Shown here: positions 18,217 to 26,458 of the stretch, one piece after another
How the letters are laid out: the number at the start of each line of letters is the position of its first letter
How positions within the stretch are numbered: the stretch's first letter is position 1
From: Pseudomonadota bacterium
GTDB lineage: Bacteria; Pseudomonadota; Alphaproteobacteria; Acetobacterales; Acetobacteraceae
Reading direction: 5' to 3'
Assembly (NCBI GenBank): GCA_019351895.1
Contig: JABBOH010000008.1
Coordinates: forward strand, 1-64,000
DNA length: 64,000 nucleotides
The notes under the pieces: generated by a model
What the model was told of the DNA's origin: nothing
Database searches by the model: none
What the model saw: the letters and a program-made list of their open reading frames with translations, nothing else
Translations under genes and position numbers: made by a program

Positions 18217-18621
18217 TCAGCGGACAGGCATCGGCCCGAGGCCGGCATCGCCGGTGCCAGCGCCATTGTCGTAATAACGGTCCACGTCGCGGCTGTGCGA
18301 ACCGCCCCAGCCGCCGAGATCGTCGGCACCGTAATGCGGCGCGCCCTCAAGCTGGCCGCGGTCGAGCGAAACCACGTAGCCGCCAAGCCGGGTGTCGTAG
18401 CGCAGCTGGTTCCAGGGCAGCGGGTGGTATCGGTCGCCGATGCCGAGAAAGCCGCCGAAGCTCATCACGGCGTATTCGGCGCGTCCCGACACCTTGTCGA
18501 GCATCACGTCATAGACCTGGCCCAGCCGCTCGGCATTCGTGTCATAGACCGCCGTGCCGTTGACCTGCGTGGCCGCAATGAGCTGGCCGCCGGTGTCGCG
18601 CGGATCGTCGATGGTCGCCAT
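18217..18621 (-). CDS. PRC-barrel domain protein
   Basis: A 134-residue cytoplasmic protein with a PRC-barrel domain (about residues 10-90): VYDTNAERLGQVYDVMLDKVSGRAEY is typical of the first part, then SFGGFLGIGDRYHPLPW. The C-terminal 40 residues are Gly- and Asp-rich and probably disordered. PRC barrels occur in RNA-processing factors and photosynthetic reaction centres, but this short stand-alone class has no fixed function. The ATG at 18621 has a strong AGGAGG site. About 190 bp between it and the pseudogene start hold nothing recognisable. Confidence 0.8.
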   Translation of the reverse strand: MATIDDPRDTGGQLIAATQVNGTAVYDTNAERLGQVYDVMLDKVSGRAEYAVMSFGGFLGIGDRYHPLPWNQLRYDTRLGGYVVSLDRGQLEGAPHYGADDLGGWGGSHSRDVDRYYDNGAGTGDAGLGPMPVR

Positions 18622-18700
18622 GCTTGCCTCCTGTTCGTGGATTCGGTGTGCCACTTCGAGGAACGTGGGGAGGGCAGGCCGGTGGGGCAAGCCGCCCCGA

Positions 18701-19012
18701 TCAGTTGGCTGTTTCGCTCGGAGAGGGCGAGGCGAGCAGGAGCGCGCCGTCGAGCGCGGCCCTCAAGGTGCGCGCCGCCGCGAGGTTCATGCGCAGGTGA
18801 GCCACGATGACATGATCCGACGCGATCTTGTTGTTGGCCATCGGCATATCGCGCGTCGCCGTCAGCGTCACCTTGATGATGCCGTTCATGGTGCCGAAGG
18901 CGGGCGCATTCTCGAAATAGAGGAAGGGCGCGTCGGCGCTCCCGAGGCCGGAGAGCCCGCCTTGCAGGCTCGGGATCGTCTCGACAGGCGAGGGCTGCTC
19001 GTATTCGGACAT
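18701..19012 (-). CDS. Small conserved-looking protein, possibly DUF3467-like
   Basis: A 103-residue protein without signal peptide or membrane helix. After an acidic, Pro-rich start it has FENAPAFGTMNGIIKVTLTATR, a central IASDHVIVAHLRMN and a helix AAARTLRAALDGALLLA. The order of beta hairpins followed by an Ala/Leu helix resembles DUF3467, but the match is weak by eye. It lies 51 bp downstream of the thioesterase gene on the same strand, so it may be the end of the dapF-ftsY run. Confidence 0.6.
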   Translation of the reverse strand: MSEYEQPSPVETIPSLQGGLSGLGSADAPFLYFENAPAFGTMNGIIKVTLTATRDMPMANNKIASDHVIVAHLRMNLAAARTLRAALDGALLLASPSPSETAN

Positions 19013-19063
19013 GCTGCGCGGTCTCTCTGCCTGCGGTTCAGGCGGACCTTAGACGTATAGTCG

Positions 19064-19534
19064 TTACGATGTCGAGCCGTCCTGCCCGGCGGGCGCCGCA
19101 TGGCGCATCAGCCGTTCACGGAGCGCCTCGGTCAGGGCCGCGGGCCGGCGAGAGGCGACATCGACCATCACCAGCACCTCGCGACCCGTCGCGACGCAGA
19201 GCTCGCCCACGAATATGCCCTGGATGAGGGTGATCGAACTCCGTCCGAGCCGGACGACCGCCGAGCCGAGGTCGAGCACCGCCGGCCAGTGCACCTCCGC
19301 GCGGTAGTCGATCTCCACCCGCGCCAGCACGATGTGCATGTCGTGCTTCAGCCCGACGGGCAGGCCGCAGGCGCGCGCGAAGGTCGTGCGTCCGGTCTCC
19401 AGATAGGCGGCGTAGGAGGTGTTGTTGACGTGCCCATAGGCGTCGGTGTCGGAAAACCGCACCGTTTCCTGGCCCCAGATGCGATAGGTCTGCCGCCGGG
19501 TGACATCCGGGGAGGCGGCGTCCTCAGACCCCAT
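19064..19534 (-). CDS. Acyl-CoA thioesterase, 4HBT hotdog family
   Basis: A 156-residue hotdog thioesterase. The catalytic-region motif FSDTDAYGHVNNTSYAAYLE (first 18 residues diagnostic) is near residue 25-43, followed by HIVLARVEIDYRAEVHW. It likely hydrolyses a short or aromatic acyl-CoA; the substrate is not predictable. The ATG at 19534 lies inside the end of ftsY, with 11 bp overlap, so translation is coupled to ftsY. Confidence 0.88.
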   Translation of the reverse strand: MGSEDAASPDVTRRQTYRIWGQETVRFSDTDAYGHVNNTSYAAYLETGRTTFARACGLPVGLKHDMHIVLARVEIDYRAEVHWPAVLDLGSAVVRLGRSSITLIQGIFVGELCVATGREVLVMVDVASRRPAALTEALRERLMRHAAPAGQDGSTS

Positions 19535-20483
19535 CGGGCGAGGAGCCGGAGAGTTGCGACAGGCTGGCGCCGACGAGCCCGCGCGCGAACTCCGCCGCGA
19601 CGAAGGGCCTGAGGTCGCCGACCTTCTCGCCCACGCCCACGGCATGAACGGGCAGCCCGAATTCCTCGGCCAGCGCCACCACGACGCCGCCGCGCGCCGA
19701 GCCGTCCAGCTTCGTCACGATCAGCCCGTCGACGTTCACGAGGTCCTGGAAGACCTCGACCTGATTGAGCGCGTTCTGGCCCGTGGTCGCGTCCAGCACC
19801 AGCACCGTCGAATGCGGCGCGGTGGGGTCGAGCTTCTGCATGACCCGGATGATCTTGGTCAGTTCGTCCATCAGCGCTGTCTTGTTGTGCAGCCGCCCGG
19901 CGGTGTCGATCAGCAGCACGTCGATGCCCTCGCGCCGCGCGCGTTCGAGGGCGGTGAAGGCGAGGCCCGCCGCATCCGTCTCCGGCTTGCCGGAGACGAC
20001 CGGTGCGCCGGTGCGCTCCCCCCAGATCTGCAGCTGCTCGACGGCGGCGGCGCGGAAGGTGTCGCCCGCGACCAGCATCGGGCGCAGGCCCTGGTCGCGG
20101 TAGAACTGCGCGAACTTGCCGATGGTCGTCGTCTTGCCGGTGCCGTTGACGCCGACCACCAGCACGACGTGCGGGGCGTGGCCGGCGTCGATCTCCAGCG
20201 GCTGGGCGACGGGGGCCAGGATCGCTGTAATTTCCTCGGCGAGCGCCGCCTTGATCTCCTCATCCGTCACGTCCTGGCCGAAGCGGGTGCGGCGGAAGGC
20301 TTCGATGACGCGCTTCGCGACACTCGGACCGAGATCCGCGCCGATCAGCAGCTCCTCCAGCTCCTCCAGCGCCTCGTCGTCCAGCTTCCGCTTGGTGAAG
20401 ACGGCGGTGATGCTGGTCGAGAGCTTCTGGGTGGAGCGGGACAGCCCCTCCTTCAGCCGCGAGAAAAATCCGGACAGCGCCAT
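19524..20483 (-). CDS. ftsY: Signal recognition particle receptor FtsY
   Basis: A 319-residue SRP GTPase that docks ribosome-SRP complexes at the inner membrane. The NG domain is complete: GVNGTGKTTTIGKFA (G1), DTFRAAAVEQL, DTAGR (G3) and TKLDG (G4), with GVGEKVGDLRPF at the end. The acidic A domain seen in E. coli is nearly absent, as in many alphaproteobacteria. It lies 23 bp downstream of mtaB in the dapF-mtaB-ftsY arrangement. Confidence 0.97.
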   Translation of the reverse strand: MALSGFFSRLKEGLSRSTQKLSTSITAVFTKRKLDDEALEELEELLIGADLGPSVAKRVIEAFRRTRFGQDVTDEEIKAALAEEITAILAPVAQPLEIDAGHAPHVVLVVGVNGTGKTTTIGKFAQFYRDQGLRPMLVAGDTFRAAAVEQLQIWGERTGAPVVSGKPETDAAGLAFTALERARREGIDVLLIDTAGRLHNKTALMDELTKIIRVMQKLDPTAPHSTVLVLDATTGQNALNQVEVFQDLVNVDGLIVTKLDGSARGGVVVALAEEFGLPVHAVGVGEKVGDLRPFVAAEFARGLVGASLSQLSGSSPDGV

Positions 20484-20506
20484 GTCAGTGACTCATAAAC
20501 ATATCT

Positions 20507-21736
20507 TTATGCCGCAATCAGGCCGTGGCCGTCGGCGCCGATGACGGTCGCCGTCACGACCATGCCCGGAACCGCCTCCGCCGTCAGCCGCACCGGGCGG
20601 AAATGCTCGCAATGGCCGCGCGTCTCGGTCTCGGCCAGCACGCGCACAGGGTGCCCCAATCGCGTCGCATCGAACCGCGCCGCCGACGCCGCACCGGCCG
20701 CCCGCAGCCGCCCGGCGCGTTCCCGCCGCAGCGCCTTCGGCACGCTCGGCATCCGCGCGGCCGGCGTGCCCACGCGTTCCGAATAGGGGAACACATGCAG
20801 CATGGTGAGGTCCGCCTCCTCGACCAGCGCCAGCGTCTCGGCGAAGGCGTCCTCGGTCTCGGTCGGGAAGCCCGCAATGAGGTCGGCGCCAAAGGCGATG
20901 CCGGGGCGGAGCGAGCGCGCGCGCCGCGTCACCGCCAGCACATCGGCCCGCAGATGGCGGCGCTTCATGCGCTTGAGGATGAGGTCCGAGCCCGCCTGGA
21001 TCGAGAGATGCAGATGCGGGAGCAGACGCGGTTCCTCGGCGATCAGCCGCCAGAGGTCCTCGTCGATCTCGCAGGGGTCGAGCGAGGAGAGGCGGAGGCG
21101 CGGCAGATCGGGCAGGAGTGCGAGCAGGCGCCGCACCATCTGGCCCAGCGGCGGGCGGCCCGGCAGGTCGCCGCCGTAGCTTGTGATGTCGACGCCGGTC
21201 AGCACGATCTCCCGGTAGCCGCCCGCCATCAGGCTGCGGCACTGGTCGAGGATCGCGCCCAGGGGCACGCTGCGGCTGGGGCCTCGGCCGAAGGGGATGA
21301 CGCAGAAGGTGCAACGATGGTCGCAGCCCTGCTGCACCTGCACGAAAGCCCGCGCGCGCCCGGCGAACTCGGTGACCAGATGCGCCGCCGTTTCGGTCGC
21401 GGCCATGATGTCCGACACCGCCGAAGGCGCGTCCCGCGCCCAATGGGCGGCGTCGAGCTTCTCGACATTGCCGAGCACGCGGGCGACGCCCGGGATCGCA
21501 CCCCAGGATGCGGGGTCGATCTGCGCCGCGCAGCCGGTGACGACGATGCGGGCTTCCGGCTTCTCGCGGCCGAGGCGGCGGATCGCCTGCCGGGCCTGCC
21601 GCTCGGCCTCGGCGGTGACGGCGCAGGTATTGACGATGACCGTGTCGGTGAGCCCCGCTGCGCGGGCATGGCCGCGCATGACCTCGCCCTCGTAGGTGTT
21701 GAGGCGGCAGCCGAAGCTCATGACCTCGATTGTCAT
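20507..21736 (-). CDS. mtaB: tRNA t6A37 methylthiotransferase MtaB
   Basis: A 409-residue radical-SAM enzyme that adds a methylthio group to threonylcarbamoyl-adenosine 37 of ANN-decoding tRNAs. The N-terminal MTTase domain carries the first cluster cysteines (FGCRLN, VNTCAVT and VTGCAA). The radical-SAM motif CDHRCTFC is near residue 150 and a short C-terminal TRAM-like domain follows. The ATG at 21736 gives MTIEVMSFGCRLN; a longer frame upstream overlaps dapF and is not supported. Confidence 0.94.
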   Translation of the reverse strand: MTIEVMSFGCRLNTYEGEVMRGHARAAGLTDTVIVNTCAVTAEAERQARQAIRRLGREKPEARIVVTGCAAQIDPASWGAIPGVARVLGNVEKLDAAHWARDAPSAVSDIMAATETAAHLVTEFAGRARAFVQVQQGCDHRCTFCVIPFGRGPSRSVPLGAILDQCRSLMAGGYREIVLTGVDITSYGGDLPGRPPLGQMVRRLLALLPDLPRLRLSSLDPCEIDEDLWRLIAEEPRLLPHLHLSIQAGSDLILKRMKRRHLRADVLAVTRRARSLRPGIAFGADLIAGFPTETEDAFAETLALVEEADLTMLHVFPYSERVGTPAARMPSVPKALRRERAGRLRAAGAASAARFDATRLGHPVRVLAETETRGHCEHFRPVRLTAEAVPGMVVTATVIGADGHGLIAA

Positions 21737-21746
21737 AGCAGCGGCC

Positions 21747-22598
21747 TCATTCGCCGAGACCGGCGGGCAGGCGCGCCACCTCGACATCCACCAAGCCCGA
21801 AAAACTCGTCTCGGCCGGTCCCGTCATCAGCACATGGCCGTCCGCTTCCCGCCATTCGATGATGAGCGTGCCGCCGTCGAGCAGCAGGTCCGCCCGGCGA
21901 TCCGCGAGGTCGCGCCGCACGGCGTTGACAAGCGTTGCGCAGGCGCCGGACCCGCAGGCGAGAGTGAGGCCCGCGCCGCGTTCCCACAGCCGCAGCCGGA
22001 TGCGGTCGCGCGCGCGGATTTGGGCGAAGCCGATATTCGCTCGGTCGGGGAACAGCGCGTCGGCCTCGAAGCGAGCGCCGAGGCCCGCGATGTCCAGCCC
22101 GTCCAGGCTCTCCACGAAGAAGGTCGCGTGCGGGTTGCCCATCGAGCAGGCGGCGGGATCGGCGACCGGCCCCTCGGCGAGCGGCAGATGCAGCGTGTCG
22201 AGCGGGCGGCTGAGCGGCACCTCCGCCCAGCCGAGCCGGGGCGCGCCGAGATCGACCGTCACGCGCCCATCGGGCAGGATCATGGACGGGAGATCGCCCG
22301 AGACGGTGCGGATCGTGACCGAGGCGAGCCCAAGTTCCTCGCCCACCAGGGTTGCCACGCAACGTGTGGCATTGCCGCAGGCCCCGGCCTCGCTGCCATC
22401 GGGATTGTGGATGCGCATGAAGACATCCGCGCCCATCGTCGGCGGCTCCAGGCTGATGAGCTGATCGCAGCCGATCCCCAACCGCCGGTCGGCAAGCTGC
22501 CGGATGCGCTCGGCGGTGAGGGCGAGCGGCGTCGTGCGCCCGTCCAGCACAACGAAGTCGTTACCCGCCCCGTGCATCTTGATGAAGGGGATTTCCAT
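21747..22598 (-). CDS. dapF: Diaminopimelate epimerase
   Basis: A 283-residue DapF converting LL- to meso-diaminopimelate for lysine and peptidoglycan. Both catalytic cysteines are visible: [10 protein letters not shown] (about residue 78) and [10 protein letters not shown] (about residue 225). The N-terminus [15 protein letters not shown] fixes the start at 22598; the longer upstream frame is not supported. Ten bases separate it from mtaB. Confidence 0.97.
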   Translation of the reverse strand: MEIPFIKMHGAGNDFVVLDGRTTPLALTAERIRQLADRRLGIGCDQLISLEPPTMGADVFMRIHNPDGSEAGACGNATRCVATLVGEELGLASVTIRTVSGDLPSMILPDGRVTVDLGAPRLGWAEVPLSRPLDTLHLPLAEGPVADPAACSMGNPHATFFVESLDGLDIAGLGARFEADALFPDRANIGFAQIRARDRIRLRLWERGAGLTLACGSGACATLVNAVRRDLADRRADLLLDGGTLIIEWREADGHVLMTGPAETSFSGLVDVEVARLPAGLGE

Positions 22599-22674
22599 GG
22601 GCTGGGTTATAGGTGCCGCCCGCTGCGGCCGGAAGAGCGATAACCGTGGCCCACCGTTGCCGAGGGGAGACGTG

Positions 22675-23154
22675 ATGCGACGACGTGACTGGCTGGCAGG
22701 GGCCATCGGCCTCTCCGGCGTATCCATTGCTTCTTTCGCGAGCGTGTCGCTGGCTTTGCCGGCGCTGGCGGCCGCGTCGGACTCGCCCGTCGGCTTTTGG
22801 CGGACCATCGACGACAAGACGCACAAGCCGCGCGCCATCGTGCGGATCTTCCCCGCGAACGGGATGCTGTATGGCGTGGTGACAGCGATCCTCGACCCGA
22901 AATACGCGGGCGCCCTCTGCCAGGACTGCGGCGGCGACCGAAAGGGTCAGCCGGTGCTCGGCCTTCAGATCATTCGCGGCATGAAGCCGGCCGGAGACCA
23001 CTGGGGCGGCGGCACCATCCTCAACCCGCAGACAGGCGAGGTGTATCACTGCCAGATGCATGTCGGCGACGGCGGGCAGACGCTGGTGGTGCGAGGCTTC
23101 ATCGGCTTCTCGTTCATCGGCCGCTCGCAGACCTGGCAACGGGTTTCGGGCTGA
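22675..23154 (+). CDS. DUF2147 exported protein
   Basis: A 159-residue protein. Residues 1-35 are a signal peptide with twin arginine-like [14 protein letters not shown] and cleavage near ALA. The mature part begins [20 protein letters not shown], typical of DUF2147, and contains [19 protein letters not shown] and GRSQTWQRV at the end. Function of this periplasmic lipocalin-like family is unknown. The ATG has GGGGAGA upstream. It starts 77 bp from dapF in the opposite direction. Confidence 0.85.
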   Translation: MRRRDWLAGAIGLSGVSIASFASVSLALPALAAASDSPVGFWRTIDDKTHKPRAIVRIFPANGMLYGVVTAILDPKYAGALCQDCGGDRKGQPVLGLQIIRGMKPAGDHWGGGTILNPQTGEVYHCQMHVGDGGQTLVVRGFIGFSFIGRSQTWQRVSG

Positions 23155-23158
23155 TGGC

Positions 23159-24025
23159 CTAGCCGGCCGCAGCCGCCTCGGCCTCCGCATCTGCCGGCGC
23201 AGGCCGGGCGGCGATGAAGGCGCGGATCCGCGCCCCTTCGGAGACGGTCATCGGATTGAGGACGATCATGCTGAGGTCGAGCCGCCCGTCGATTGCGAAG
23301 GCCGAGTATTCCATCTCGAGCGGGCCGAGGATCGGGTGGTTCAGACGCTTCACCACGTTCGGATGCACGCCCACGTCATGTTCGCGCCATAGCGCCTCGA
23401 AGTCGGGGCTGAGCCGGCACAGCTCATCGACGAACTGAGCCACTTCGGAGACGGCTCCGGCGCGGACCGCATCGGCTCTGAACGCGCCCACCATGACACG
23501 GGCGAGGCTCTCCCAGTCGTGCTGTGCGCCGCGGATGCGTGGGTTGCCGAACATCAGGCGGAGGATGTTGCGCTGCTCGGGCAGCAGCGCCCCGTAATCC
23601 GTCAGCAGAACGGCGGCGGCGCGGTTCCAGGCGACGATGTCCCAGGTGGGCGTCTTGATAAGAGCCGGGCTGAACTCCAGCGCGTCGAGCATGCGCTGGA
23701 GACGTGGCGTGACGCTCTCCGCGGGCTTGTAGCGCACTTCGGGCGGGCGGCCGAGCCCCAGCAGAAACAGATGCTCCCGCTCGACCTCTGTCAGCATCAG
23801 CGCCGCCGCGATCCGGTTGAGCACCTCCGCCGAGGGCGCGCCGCCGCGCCCCTGCTCCAGCCACGTGTACCAGGTGGCGCTGATATTGGCGCGCTGCGCG
23901 ACCTCCTCGCGGCGCAGGCCCGGCGTCCGTCTCCGCGCTGCCGCGAAACCGAATGTCGCCGGATCGAGCCGCATACGGCGATCCCTGAGGTAGGTTCCGA
24001 GGCGGTTTTCGGTCTCGTTGCGCAT
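23159..24025 (-). CDS. XRE-family regulator with MmyB-like ligand domain
   Basis: A 288-residue transcription factor. The N-terminal helix-turn-helix covers about residues 10-75 (LRREEVAQRANISATWYTWLEQG). From about residue 100 the MmyB-like (PAS-type) domain follows, with TPTWDIVAWNRAAAVLL and HPILGPLEMEY. Actinobacterial relatives bind fatty acids and regulate neighbouring oxidoreductases. No obvious target is adjacent. Its stop codon lies 4 bp from that of the DUF2147 gene, converging. Confidence 0.9.
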   Translation of the reverse strand: MRNETENRLGTYLRDRRMRLDPATFGFAAARRRTPGLRREEVAQRANISATWYTWLEQGRGGAPSAEVLNRIAAALMLTEVEREHLFLLGLGRPPEVRYKPAESVTPRLQRMLDALEFSPALIKTPTWDIVAWNRAAAVLLTDYGALLPEQRNILRLMFGNPRIRGAQHDWESLARVMVGAFRADAVRAGAVSEVAQFVDELCRLSPDFEALWREHDVGVHPNVVKRLNHPILGPLEMEYSAFAIDGRLDLSMIVLNPMTVSEGARIRAFIAARPAPADAEAEAAAAG

Positions 24026-24287
24026 GCCGATCCTGTTGGTCTCTATACCAGGATAACGTCACTACCCTCGACGCCTGACCGGCGCCGAACGGTCCTCGGC
24101 GGAAGGGGGCGTTGGCTTGGGCATGGCAGCAGCCCCGCCCCGCGCTTGCTCCCGCGGCCGCGCTTCGCTATAGCCCGCCCCTTGTTTTGTCTGTGCGCCG
24201 GGCCTGATGGGCATGCCCGGCCACGACACGCCTCCGGCTCCGCATCGCGCGGGCCCCGCCGAGGCGCTCGCATCGAAGGAGTATGAA

Positions 24288-24491
24288 ATGCCCAAGTTGA
24301 AGACCAAGTCGTCGGTCAAGAAGCGGTTCAAGATCACCGGGACCGGCAAGGTTCTGGCAGGCCCCGGCAACAAGCGCCACGGCCTCATCAACCGTCCCCA
24401 GAAGATGAAGCGCACCAATCGCGGATCCCAGACGCTGACCGACATGGACGCCAAGACGGTCAAGCAGTGGGCGCCCTACGGGCTCGTGTGA
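24288..24491 (+). CDS. rpmI: 50S ribosomal protein L35
   Basis: A 67-residue bL35 with [15 protein letters not shown] and [12 protein letters not shown]. The ATG at 24288 follows AAGGAG; the frame extends upstream but without reason. Upstream of it, 24026-24287 is a non-coding stretch holding the promoters of this operon and of the divergent regulator; infC is not next to it. Confidence 0.97.
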   Translation: MPKLKTKSSVKKRFKITGTGKVLAGPGNKRHGLINRPQKMKRTNRGSQTLTDMDAKTVKQWAPYGLV

Positions 24492-24506
24492 GGGGGGATC
24501 GCATAG

Positions 24507-24887
24507 ATGGCACGTGTTAAGCGCGGCATTACCACCCACGCCCGCCACAAGAAGGTCCTCGCCCAGTCGAAGGGCTTCGTCGGCCGGTCCTCCACCAACT
24601 ACCGCATCGCGCTCGAGCGGCTGGAGAAGTCGCTCCAGTACGCCTATCGCGACCGGCGCAACAAGAAGCGCGAGTTCCGCGCGCTTTGGATCCAGCGCAT
24701 CAACGCGGCGGTGCGTGAGCAGGGGCTGACCTACAGCCAGTTCATCTTCGGGCTGAAGCAGGCGAATATCGAGCTGGACCGCAAGGTTCTGGCCGCCATC
24801 GCCTTCGACGATGCCGAGACCTTCGCGGGCATCGTGAAGCAGGTTCAGGCCGTCCTCGACACCGCGCCCGAGGGCGCCGCCGCCTGA
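24507..24887 (+). CDS. rplT: 50S ribosomal protein L20
   Basis: A 126-residue bL20, an early assembly protein of the large subunit that binds 23S r[21 protein letters not shown] and the [21 protein letters not shown] block are diagnostic. It starts 15 bp after rpmI with GAGGGG upstream. Confidence 0.98.
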   Translation: MARVKRGITTHARHKKVLAQSKGFVGRSSTNYRIALERLEKSLQYAYRDRRNKKREFRALWIQRINAAVREQGLTYSQFIFGLKQANIELDRKVLAAIAFDDAETFAGIVKQVQAVLDTAPEGAAA

Positions 24888-24933
24888 CGTGGCCCCGCCC
24901 GGCAACGGGCGGACCGTCCGGTGACTGAACGAG

Positions 24934-24963
24934 AGGGCTGCCTTGTCCGGGGCAGCCCTTTTT
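24934..24963 (+). terminator. Intrinsic terminator between rplT and pheS
   Basis: A 9-bp stem AGGGCTGCC pairs with 24951-24959 and is followed by TTTTT. It ends only 20 bp before the pheS start codon, so pheST must be transcribed by read-through or by regulated antitermination unless a promoter overlaps it. Confidence 0.85.
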
Positions 24964-24982
24964 CATGTTTGGAGTCCCCTTC

Positions 24983-26050
24983 ATGTCCGACGATCTGCTC
25001 GCCCTCCGATCGGAAGCCGAGGCCGCCATCGCCGGCGCGTCCGACCCCCGCGCGCTCGATGCCGTGCGGGTCGCCTTCATGGGCAAGCAGGGGCGCATCA
25101 CCGGCCTGCTGCGCAGCCTGGGCCAGGTCCCGCCCGAGGAGCGCAAGACACGCGGCGCCGCCGTCAATGCCCTCCGCGAAAGCGTCGAGGGCGCCTTCGC
25201 GGCCCGCCAGGCAGTGCTGGACCGGGCGGCACTCACGGCCCGCCTCGCCGCCGAGCGCATGGACGTGACGCTGCCGCCCGCGCCCGAGCCGCGCGGCTCG
25301 ATCCATCCCATCAGCCGGACCATGGAGGAGATGGCGGCGATCTTCGGCGCCATGGGCTTCACCATCGGCGAAGGGCCGGAGGTCGAGGCCGATTGGTACA
25401 ACTTCGGCGCGCTGAACATTCCCGCGCATCATTCCGCCCGCAGCGACATGGACACCTTCTACCTGCCCGGCACGCATGAGGGGCACCCGCTGGTGCTGCG
25501 CACGCATACGAGTTCGGTGCAGATCATCTCCATGCTGTCCGAGCCGCCGCCGCTGCGGCTGATCGTGCCCGGCCGCACCTACCGCGCCGACCATGACGCG
25601 ACGCATAGCCCGATGTTCCACCAATGCGAGGGGCTGGTGGTGGACCGGCACATCACGCTCGCGCATCTCAAGGGCTGCCTGACGGACTTCCTGCGCGCGT
25701 TCTTCGGCATCGCCAATCTGCCGGTGCGCTTCCGCGCCAGCTACTTCCCCTTCACCGAGCCCTCGATGGAGGTCGATATCGGCTGGAACCGCCGCACGGG
25801 CGAACTCGGCGGCGGCGGCGGCTGGCTCGAGATCCTCGGCAGCGGCATGGTGCATCCGAATGTGCTTGCCAATTGCGGCATCGACCCGCGCGAGTGGCAA
25901 GGTTTCGCCTTCGGAATGGGCGTCGAGCGCGTGACCATGCTCAAGCACGGCATCTCCGACCTCAGGCTGTTCTATGAGAGCGACATCCGCTGGCTGCGGC
26001 ATTACGGGGCCTCGCCCTATCAGCCCGCCACGCTGCACGAGGGGGTGTGA
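24983..26050 (+). CDS. pheS: Phenylalanyl-tRNA synthetase alpha subunit
   Basis: A 355-residue class II synthetase subunit. The N-terminal coiled coil covers about residues 1-85. Motif 2 lies near GRTYRADHDATHSPMFHQ and motif 3 near GFAFGMGVERVTML. HPISRTMEEM is the usual domain junction. It forms the catalytic part of the alpha2-beta2 enzyme. The ATG at 24983 gives MSDDLLALRSEA; an in-frame ATG at 24965 lies right behind the terminator and is less likely. Confidence 0.97.
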   Translation: MSDDLLALRSEAEAAIAGASDPRALDAVRVAFMGKQGRITGLLRSLGQVPPEERKTRGAAVNALRESVEGAFAARQAVLDRAALTARLAAERMDVTLPPAPEPRGSIHPISRTMEEMAAIFGAMGFTIGEGPEVEADWYNFGALNIPAHHSARSDMDTFYLPGTHEGHPLVLRTHTSSVQIISMLSEPPPLRLIVPGRTYRADHDATHSPMFHQCEGLVVDRHITLAHLKGCLTDFLRAFFGIANLPVRFRASYFPFTEPSMEVDIGWNRRTGELGGGGGWLEILGSGMVHPNVLANCGIDPREWQGFAFGMGVERVTMLKHGISDLRLFYESDIRWLRHYGASPYQPATLHEGV

Positions 26051-26445
26051 TGGGTTCGTCTCAGCCGAGAGTTGGCTGCGGCGCCGCCATCGTGAGCGAC
26101 GGCAAGCTGCTCCTCGTCCAGCGCCTGACGGAACCCGAGGCTGGCCGCTGGGGGCTGCCCGGCGGCAAGGTCGAGGGTTTCGAGCCGCTTGCCCAGGCCG
26201 TGCGCCGCGAGATCGAGGAGGAACTCGGTATCGTCATCGAGGACGCAAGTCTTCTATGCCTCGTCGAGTTGATTGACCGGGCGGGGGGCGACCATTGGGT
26301 GTCCCCGGTCTATCGCGTGGTGGAGTTCAGCGGCGAACCCGCCAACCGCGAGCCCGCGAAACATGCCGGTTTCGGCTGGTTCACGCTCGACGCGCTGCCC
26401 GCCGACCTGACCATCGCGGCGCGCCACGCCGCCGCCGCCCTCTGA
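26050..26445 (+). CDS. NUDIX hydrolase between pheS and pheT
   Basis: A 131-residue NUDIX protein. The Nudix box is complete: GGKVEGFEPLAQAVRREIEEELG (G-x5-E-x7-REUxEE), with VGCGAAIVSDGKLLLVQR before it. The ATG overlaps the pheS stop by one base and pheT follows 13 bp later, so it is co-translated with the synthetase. It resembles the ADP-ribose/MutT-like group; the nucleotide substrate is unknown. A placement between pheS and pheT is unusual. Confidence 0.88.
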   Translation: MGSSQPRVGCGAAIVSDGKLLLVQRLTEPEAGRWGLPGGKVEGFEPLAQAVRREIEEELGIVIEDASLLCLVELIDRAGGDHWVSPVYRVVEFSGEPANREPAKHAGFGWFTLDALPADLTIAARHAAAAL

Positions 26446-26458
26446 CCGAGAGCCTCCC

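Noticed and set aside
23500-24290. tRNA gene in the gap before rpmI
   Set aside because: No cloverleaf or T-loop consensus could be found in the 260-bp gap or elsewhere in the window.
24965-24982. Leader peptide MFGVPF before pheS as an attenuator peptide
   Set aside because: It lies after the terminator and in frame with pheS, so it is only an alternative pheS start, not a leader controlling the terminator.
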